Of a stretch of DNA of 12,002 bases, positions 7,968 to 12,002 are shown piece after piece. Numbering within the stretch: the first letter of the stretch is position 1; each line of letters opens with the position of its first letter. Source of the stretch: Ruminococcaceae bacterium UBA1865 (GTDB taxonomy: Bacteria > Bacillota > Clostridia > Oscillospirales > Acutalibacteraceae); assembly GCA_002338255.1 (NCBI GenBank), contig DDHX01000044.1:42939-54940 (forward strand). The letters are read 5' to 3'. The notes under the pieces are model-generated. The model saw only the letters and a program-made list of their open reading frames with translations, was not told the DNA's origin and ran no database searches. The translations under genes were made by a program, and so were the position numbers.

Positions 7968-8664
7968 TTATTGTATTTTCTCTTCGCCCATCATCATGTT
8001 GTAGTGCTGTTCCTGTTGCAGGGCTTCAAAAATCAACTTGAAGACTGTCCTGTACGGATTGATGTCGGCGCAATCGTCAACATAGTTCAAGCCGTCGCTG
8101 AAGCCCACAGAGTTGACGCTGATGTAGGACAGAGGGACAGGGGAAAAATCACTTATTGCTTGAGACAGAATTCTAAGCCCAAGCCAGATGTGTTAAGCGG
8201 TCATAATCAGCGTAAAGTGGATTATCATTGGGGTAATTCGGCAGTGCTCCGTCAAATTCAGTAAGCAACTGTTGCAACTCATCGTTGTTAGCTTCATAGG
8301 TTTTCTCTCCCTTGAAAAATGCATCGGCGCGGCGATGCAACTCCTTCTCCAAATCAGTTTTGCTTTCAGAGACTTCTGAAGGATTCTTGCCATCAGTGTT
8401 TTTAGAGGAATCGGAGTCTTTCTTTGTTGAATTATCAGTTTTTTCATTTGTGTTTGATGTGTCTGCCTGCTGTTCTTTAAGAAAATGATCTACTGACACC
8501 CAACCAATTGCTTCTGTAATTCCTGCAGCAGTTGCGGTGTTTATAGCATATGAACTAACCAAATCAGCTGGATTTCCGGTGTTGCGGGTCGGCACAAGGG
8601 TGTTAATTCCAGTGGAAGAATTCAAAGCATGGATTGCAGAAAACGCGGTAACATCCCATGATTC
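7968..8664 (-). pseudogene. 5'-truncated, frameshifted upstream partner gene of the helicase
   Basis: I do not recognise the protein. One frame is open from 8664 to a TAG at 8173 (starting ESWDVTAFSAIHAL) with no ATG or GTG and no ribosome binding site; the only internal candidate is a TTG at 8625. A second frame, shifted by one base, is open from 8192 to a TAA at 7968 and reads like genuine protein (PLSYISVNSVGFSDGLNY, then NPYRTVFKLIFEALQQ). The frames overlap at 8173-8192, so a single indel there would join them into one protein whose preserved part is about 230 residues. Between them is a Ser/Thr/Asn/Lys-rich linker (about 8350-8480) separating two folded parts. The remnant ends 22 bases before the helicase start and shares its strand, so the two were very likely one operon. 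The 5' end is cut off where plus-strand phage genes begin. No catalytic motif was identified. Confidence 0.7.
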
Positions 8665-8703
8665 CTAAATTTCACACCTTTATCAGAAAGAGAGGTGGTG
8701 AAA

Positions 8704-9219
8704 ATGCTTCCTTACTGTAATCTTCCCAAAATACTTACTGACAATGTGCATTTCTGCTGTTGGAACTATGAAGAACGAGACGGCAGAATGACAAAAGTAC
8801 CATATGACCCTGTGAGTGGTCAGAGAGCCAAGTCAAATGAGCCGGCGACATTTGCTTCATTTGACATAGCACTCAAATCAGTACATCGATACAGCGGACT
8901 TGGCTTTCGGGTTTCCAATGGCATCTGCGCATTGGACTTGGATCATTGCTTTCATGTAGACGGTACGCTTAATCCTTGGGCGCAGAACATTGTCAACTGT
9001 TTTGCGGGTTGTTATATGGAACGCAGCCCATCCGGCAACGGATTACGTATTCTGTTTCAGACTTCCGGCTTCACATATGACAAAGCAAAATATTACATCA
9101 ATAACCAATCACTCGGGCTGGAGGTTTACGTCGCCGGTGTCACCAATCGATTTGTGACCGTGACTGGCAATGTATTCTGCCAAGGCGATGTTCTCGATAT
9201 CCCGCTGGGTTCAGTGTGA
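8704..9219 (+). CDS. Truncated phage primase-polymerase (N-terminal fragment)
   Basis: The first 171 residues of a phage replication protein of the bifunctional primase-polymerase / NrS-1-polymerase-like group. Members are usually 700-800 residues, with a C-terminal D5/VirE-like helicase that is missing here. The archaeo-eukaryotic primase signatures are visible: the metal-binding DLD (D78, D80 in ICALDLDHCF), the ERSPSGNGLRI loop (106-116) and LEVYVAGVTNRFVTVTGN (139-156). I chose ATG 8704, as in relatives beginning near LPYxNLPKxLTDN; GAGGT lies eight bases upstream and the GTG codons at 8695 and 8698 overlap it. True similarity ends near residue 165. The last residues (PLGSV) come from reading a terminase fragment in the wrong frame. 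The fragment retains the catalytic pair but has lost its helicase, so it is probably non-functional. Confidence 0.78.
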   Translation: MLPYCNLPKILTDNVHFCCWNYEERDGRMTKVPYDPVSGQRAKSNEPATFASFDIALKSVHRYSGLGFRVSNGICALDLDHCFHVDGTLNPWAQNIVNCFAGCYMERSPSGNGLRILFQTSGFTYDKAKYYINNQSLGLEVYVAGVTNRFVTVTGNVFCQGDVLDIPLGSV

Positions 9220-9439
9220 GGAATGTATTACCGAATTTGGATTTCTTGCCAAGCATCCGACAACAGGAAACGCAATGCCGTCGCCCTATGTGGCTATGGC
9301 GCAAAGCTTCATGAAACAGGCAAATCACATCTGGGGGCAAATATTTACCGTTGTCCGCGAAAACTGTTCCAGTGAGTTTTCTGGTTCAACACCGCACGAC
9401 GATATTATGGAGCGCCTGCTTACAACCCGCAGGCGCTGA
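9200..9439 (+). pseudogene. C-terminal fragment of P27-family phage terminase small subunit
   Basis: The C-terminal 80 or so residues of a small terminase subunit, which recognises phage DNA for packaging. The frame reads SRWVQCEECITEFGF, then LAKHPTTGNAMPSPYVAMA (matching the P27-family pattern of a T-G-x-x-x-x-PYV block after a helical region), and ends HDDIMERLLTTRRR. The N-terminal DNA-binding part is absent. The nearest in-frame ATG (9170) lies inside the preceding primase gene, read in a different frame, and has no ribosome binding site. The fragment therefore joins the primase fragment at a deletion scar around 9196-9205. A capsid gene follows 36 bases later, whereas an intact phage would have terS followed by the large terminase. 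It is unlikely to be translated efficiently. Confidence 0.75.
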
Positions 9440-9475
9440 AACTGACTGACAATAAAAAATCGGAGGAATTTTATT

Positions 9476-10480
9476 ATGAAAAATACTATTAGCGTAACTG
9501 ACCTTATGAATCGCCTGGAATCCTTAAATTTAAGTGCCGAAGAATATCTTCAAAACCAAGGCGGGCAAGCACTGAAATCTCAAAAATACAGTAAAACCTT
9601 TTGGAATATTGCGCGAGGTGTGATGCCCAAAAACGCTCTTAAAGAAGGCTCTGACGGCAGCGGCGGCTTTCTTGTACCGGATGAATTTGAACAAACCCTT
9701 GTGCAGGCATTGGAAAATAAAAATATACTGCGCCGTCTGGGAAATGTCATTCAGACGAAGCACGACCTCAAAATACCGACAGTTGTTAGTCACGGTGCCG
9801 CTGCATGGGTTCAAGAAAACGAACAGATTAACGATTCCGACGATACCTTTGGTCAGATTGTGCTTTCAGCGTATAAACTCGGAACCAGAATGATTCTCAG
9901 CGAGGAATTATTAGAAGACAGCGGTTTCGATCTGGAAGCTTACATAGTTCAGGAATTTGCCAGACGAATCGGAAAGAAAGAAGAAGACGCCTTTATTTCC
10001 GGCGATGGTATCGGAAAACCAACCGGACTTCTTTTCGATGCTCCAATTGGCACTATATCCACTGAGGCTGGTACTTTGAGCATGAACGATGTGATTGAAC
10101 TGTATCATAGCATTGGCCAGCGCTACCGTACGAATTCCACATGGTTGATGTCCGAAAATGCATACCGTACTCTTCGCAAATGTCGGACTGCTCTGGGTAA
10201 AACCATCTGGGAACCTTCCATGGTAAAAGACGCGCCTTTCATGCTTCTTGGCAGGTCTGTTGAAATCAGCGACGCAATGCCGGAAATAGCCGCTGGGATG
10301 AAACCTGTTCTGTTCGGTGACTTTTCGTATTATTGGATTGGAGACCGGGGAAAGCGTTCCCTCAAACGATTGAATGAACTGTATGCAGATAAGGGACAGG
10401 TCGGTTTCCAAACAACTCAGCGTGTGGATGCTAAATTGATTCTACCTGAAGCCATTAAGACACTTCAAATTAAGGAATAA
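9476..10480 (+). CDS. Phage major capsid protein, HK97 fold
   Basis: A 334-residue HK97-type major capsid protein, the shell subunit of tailed phages. Recognisable blocks are KYSKTFWNIAR (37-47), SGGFLVPDEFEQTLVQAL (62-79), YKLGTRMILSEELLEDS (133-149), RRIGKKEEDAFISGDGIGKP (163-182), FGDFSYYWIGDR and RVDAKLILPEAI near the end. The reading frame is intact and has a strong GGAGGA ribosome binding site. The N-terminal delta (scaffold) region is only about 40 residues, against roughly 90-110 in many relatives; such short forms seem to occur in Clostridia, so this need not be damage. No prohead protease, portal or large terminase is visible nearby, which is odd for a functional phage. It could be a satellite or domesticated element, or simply a not yet decayed relic. 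An encapsulin was considered but the phage context argues against it. Confidence 0.93.
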   Translation: MKNTISVTDLMNRLESLNLSAEEYLQNQGGQALKSQKYSKTFWNIARGVMPKNALKEGSDGSGGFLVPDEFEQTLVQALENKNILRRLGNVIQTKHDLKIPTVVSHGAAAWVQENEQINDSDDTFGQIVLSAYKLGTRMILSEELLEDSGFDLEAYIVQEFARRIGKKEEDAFISGDGIGKPTGLLFDAPIGTISTEAGTLSMNDVIELYHSIGQRYRTNSTWLMSENAYRTLRKCRTALGKTIWEPSMVKDAPFMLLGRSVEISDAMPEIAAGMKPVLFGDFSYYWIGDRGKRSLKRLNELYADKGQVGFQTTQRVDAKLILPEAIKTLQIKE

Positions 10481-10489
10481 TCATAAAAT

Positions 10490-10530
10490 AAGGTTATGGG
10501 AGCACTGCGCATTGGGCTGCTCCCTACCTT
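10490..10530 (+). terminator. Hairpin after the capsid gene
   Basis: GGGAGCA (10498-10504) pairs with TGCTCCC (10518-10524). An outer helix AAGGT (10490-10494) pairs with ACCTT (10526-10530) across a small internal loop. The tail, TTTATTAC, is only weakly U-rich. It may be a partial terminator or an mRNA 3'-stabilising hairpin in front of the next gene. Confidence 0.5.
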
Positions 10531-10548
10531 TATTACGGAGGTAATCCT

Positions 10549-11004
10549 ATGAACTTACAAGAAAAAGATGCCGTCCGCCAAATGCGAATTCAGGGACTCA
10601 GCTATTCAGCTATCGCCCACAATCTCTGTGTTTCTGAGAATACAATCAAATCCTTTTGTCAAAGGAATCGCCTTGGCGGTATGGGCAGCGCTGTTATCAC
10701 CACACTGAAAGAAGCCCCCGCGACCCAATGTAAGCAATGCGGAAAACGGTTGCATCATAAACCAAAATGCAAACCCAAGAAATTCTGTTCAGATACTTGC
10801 CGTCACGTCTGGTGGAAAGAAAACCGAGAGCAGCTGAACAAAAAGGCTTATTACTATCAAACCTGTGCTCACTGCGGTAAGGAGTTTAAAAGTTACGGCG
10901 ATGATAGCCGCAAATATTGCTGTCACAGCTGTTATATCAAAGCACGTTTTGGTGAATACCCAAAAATTCGCGCCCATTTATATGATACTGCACAGGCCAG
11001 CTGA
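10549..11004 (+). CDS. HTH plus two zinc fingers; 'sigma-70-like' mobile-element protein
   Basis: A 151-residue putative DNA-binding protein. Residues 3-43 form a helix-turn-helix of the sigma region 4 / resolvase type (AVRQMRIQGLSYSAIAHNLC, then SENTIKSFCQRNRLG). Two treble-clef-like zinc sites follow: C61-x2-C64 with C80-x3-C84, and C106-x2-C109 with C124-x3-C128. Each has the pattern CxxCG...KFCSDxC or KYCCHxC. Proteins of this layout are often annotated 'RNA polymerase subunit sigma-70' in Clostridia. In my knowledge they sit next to large serine recombinase genes of integrative elements; no recombinase is visible here. GGAGGT precedes the ATG at 10549. It is probably a regulator or accessory recombination factor rather than a true sigma factor, because the sigma region 2 core-binding part is absent. 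Confidence 0.8.
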   Translation: MNLQEKDAVRQMRIQGLSYSAIAHNLCVSENTIKSFCQRNRLGGMGSAVITTLKEAPATQCKQCGKRLHHKPKCKPKKFCSDTCRHVWWKENREQLNKKAYYYQTCAHCGKEFKSYGDDSRKYCCHSCYIKARFGEYPKIRAHLYDTAQAS

Positions 11005-11042
11005 TGTTCATTTCTAACGTACTTATTTGTTCAATAAACAAC

Positions 11043-11071
11043 TTGCAATTTACAGTGTTCAGAGGCATATA
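11043..11071 (+). promoter_or_regulatory. Possible promoter of the virulence-protein/DUF4314 pair
   Basis: TTGCAA (11043-11048) is followed after 17 bases by CATATA (11066-11071). The match is only moderate, but the 120-base gap before the next gene and the palindrome just downstream make a regulated promoter here plausible. Confidence 0.35.
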
Positions 11072-11081
11072 TGTACTCACC

Positions 11082-11100
11082 AAGCAGAGAATCTCTGCTT
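11082..11100. promoter_or_regulatory. Perfect 19-bp dyad, candidate operator
   Basis: AAGCAGAGA and TCTCTGCTT are exact reverse complements separated by a single A, in the leader of the downstream gene. A one-base centre is too tight for an RNA hairpin loop, so a dimeric DNA-binding protein site is more likely than a terminator. The position would be just past a transcription start from the candidate promoter at 11043-11071. Confidence 0.5.
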
Positions 11101-11124
11101 ACAATACGAAAGGTGGTACAAAAC

Positions 11125-11772
11125 ATGGAAATTAAATACGGTCTGACAGGCAACAAGAAAAAATCGCTGGTTACCGCAATTGGACAAATTCTGGAGGTCA
11201 ATCCTACATACAAAGGTGCGCCATCCTTCGCCTACGAAATTGACGCCTTCACCGTGGACAAAAAGGGCACCCTCAGCTTTATTGACAGCACCGACAGTGG
11301 GGTGATCGAGCGTTTGCTTGACGAACTGAACCACCGGGGCTTCACAGTCGAGTCCTCTTCTAACAGTCTTGTAATTGAAATGCCCAAAGCGGACTTCACC
11401 CAAACAGCACTGACCAACCTTATTCATCTGGTCGAGAGCAAGGGCGAACTTATCAAAAAAGCCATTGGGACGGACAGTCTTCTTATTGAGCAGACTAATG
11501 ACTTCATTCAGTTTCCCTGGTTTCCATTCACCGATGATTCCGTAGCAGTCAAGGCTTATGCTCATTTCGTCTCCGCCCTTTGTGAAATGGCAAAAGTCCA
11601 GCAGCGGGTCACCGCTAAACAAAAATCAGTGGACAACGAAAAATATGCCTTCCGCTGCTTTCTTCTTCGGCTCGGTTTTATCGGACCTGAATATAAGACG
11701 GAACGCAAGATTTTGCTTGAGAGACTCACTGGCAATGGAGCGTTCAAAGCAAAGGAGGTGACAGCGGAATGA
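11125..11772 (+). CDS. 'Virulence protein' family accessory protein of mobile elements
   Basis: A 215-residue soluble protein of a family widely labelled 'virulence protein' or 'virulence-related protein' in Clostridia prophages and integrative elements. The label is historical and gives no function. Typical blocks are MEIKYGLTGNKKKSLVTAIG at the N-terminus, GAPSFAYEIDAFTVDKKG (31-48), KGELIKKAIGTDSLLIE (106-122), VKAYAHFVSALCEMA (142-156) and NEKYAFRCFLLRLGFIG (171-187). The ATG at 11125 is chosen because AGGTGG lies eight bases upstream and relatives begin MEIKY; an in-frame ATG at 11071 lacks a good site and spans a palindrome. The stop overlaps the start of the DUF4314 gene by four bases (ATGA), so the two are co-translated. 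No signal peptide, membrane segment or catalytic motif is apparent. Confidence 0.82.
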   Translation: MEIKYGLTGNKKKSLVTAIGQILEVNPTYKGAPSFAYEIDAFTVDKKGTLSFIDSTDSGVIERLLDELNHRGFTVESSSNSLVIEMPKADFTQTALTNLIHLVESKGELIKKAIGTDSLLIEQTNDFIQFPWFPFTDDSVAVKAYAHFVSALCEMAKVQQRVTAKQKSVDNEKYAFRCFLLRLGFIGPEYKTERKILLERLTGNGAFKAKEVTAE

Positions 11773-11999
11773 AACAGATTTCAAATGAGCTGTTGCTTCA
11801 GCTTCGCAAGACCTATCTGCCTGATACTCGGATAGCACTTGTTCGCATGAATGACCCTTACAGCAAACTGAAACCCGGTGACCGAGGCTCGGTTGTAGCA
11901 GTAGATGACATCGGCACAATTTTTGTCAACTGGGACTGCGGCTCATCCCTTGGTGTGGCTTACGGTGAGGACTCCTGCCGTATCATAGTGTCCGAATAA
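11769..11999 (+). CDS. DUF4314 family protein
   Basis: A 76-residue protein matching DUF4314, a small beta-rich domain of unknown function carried by Firmicutes phages and conjugative elements. The characteristic blocks are VRMNDPYSKLKPGDRGSV (25-42) and VNWDCGSSLGVAYGED (53-68). The PGDxGxV core resembles small SH3-like or KOW-like barrels, which suggests binding to nucleic acid or protein, but that is inference. AAAGGAGGTG (11751-11760) is a very strong ribosome binding site, and the ATG overlaps the stop of the preceding gene. The gene ends three bases before the window edge, so more of the element probably follows. Confidence 0.9.
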   Translation: MKQISNELLLQLRKTYLPDTRIALVRMNDPYSKLKPGDRGSVVAVDDIGTIFVNWDCGSSLGVAYGEDSCRIIVSE

Positions 12000-12002
12000 T
12001 AT

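Noticed and set aside
8173..8195. Programmed +1 frameshift joining the two parts of the partner gene
   Set aside because: The site reads GCT TAG in the first frame; slipping the P-site tRNA from GCU to CUU is unfavourable and there is no upstream stimulator. The gene also lacks a start, so ordinary mutation is the simpler explanation.
7971..8264. 97-residue plus-strand open frame upstream of the helicase
   Set aside because: It is the antisense of the partner-gene remnant, whose minus-strand frame reads far more like protein (SYISVNSVGFSDGLNYVDD). It has no ribosome binding site.
9911..10411. 166-residue minus-strand open frame opposite the capsid gene
   Set aside because: It is antisense to a well-supported capsid gene and shows no recognisable domain or ribosome binding site.
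9476..10480. Encapsulin nanocompartment shell
   Set aside because: HK97-fold shells include encapsulins, but the sequence blocks match phage capsids and the gene follows terminase and primase fragments; no cargo enzyme is adjacent.
1..12002. CRISPR arrays, tRNA or rRNA genes, complete insertion sequences, integrase
   Set aside because: No regularly spaced repeats, cloverleaf, ribosomal RNA sequence or transposase/integrase frame could be found on either strand.

Overview
The window looks like chromosomal DNA from a low-to-moderate GC Gram-positive Clostridia, probably Oscillospiraceae/Ruminococcaceae or a close relative. The reasons are a Clostridium-type NifS/NifU pair, strong AGGAGG-type ribosome binding sites, a PadR/HAAS operon typical of Firmicutes, and mobile-element genes (the 'virulence protein' family, DUF4314, an HTH plus zinc-finger protein) that I know mainly from Clostridia. 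Family assignments rest on motif recognition, not on a search.

Layout. (1) 1-1616, plus strand: the 3' part of a cysteine desulfurase gene (nifS) and the complete Fe-S scaffold gene nifU, closed by a perfect 19-bp-stem terminator. (2) 1736-3345, minus strand: a compact, translationally overlapping three-gene operon of PadR regulator, HAAS-type membrane protein and DUF4825 protein. It has a near-consensus promoter whose spacer carries a palindrome suited to autorepression. (3) 3475-4213: a 100-residue protein of unknown function on the minus strand, with a hairpin terminator behind it and another upstream, then about 240 bases with nothing recognisable. (4) 4214-8664, minus strand: a 1243-residue RecD-like SF1 helicase with a Cys-rich N-terminus and a C-terminal PD-(D/E)XK-like nuclease domain. 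Upstream in the same operon lies the remnant of a second gene, which has lost its 5' end and carries a frameshift. This looks like a decayed two-gene DNA-processing or anti-phage defence operon. (5) 8670-12002, plus strand: a prophage or satellite remnant. It contains the N-terminal third or less of a phage primase-polymerase fused by deletion to the tail of a P27-type terminase small subunit, an intact HK97-fold major capsid gene with no terminase large subunit, portal or protease beside it, an HTH plus double zinc-finger protein, a 'virulence protein' family gene and a DUF4314 gene that continue an accessory module beyond the window.

How the genes work together. NifS supplies sulfur to NifU for Fe-S assembly. 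PadR probably represses its own operon, and the HAAS protein is its likely sensor or effector partner. The helicase-nuclease was probably co-expressed with the broken upstream protein. The phage-derived genes can no longer make a phage from what is visible here: the replication gene and the terminase small subunit are both truncated, and only the capsid and accessory genes remain open. The most interesting points are the helicase-nuclease with its damaged partner, the deletion scar joining primase to terminase, the orphan capsid gene, and the PadR operator inside the promoter spacer.
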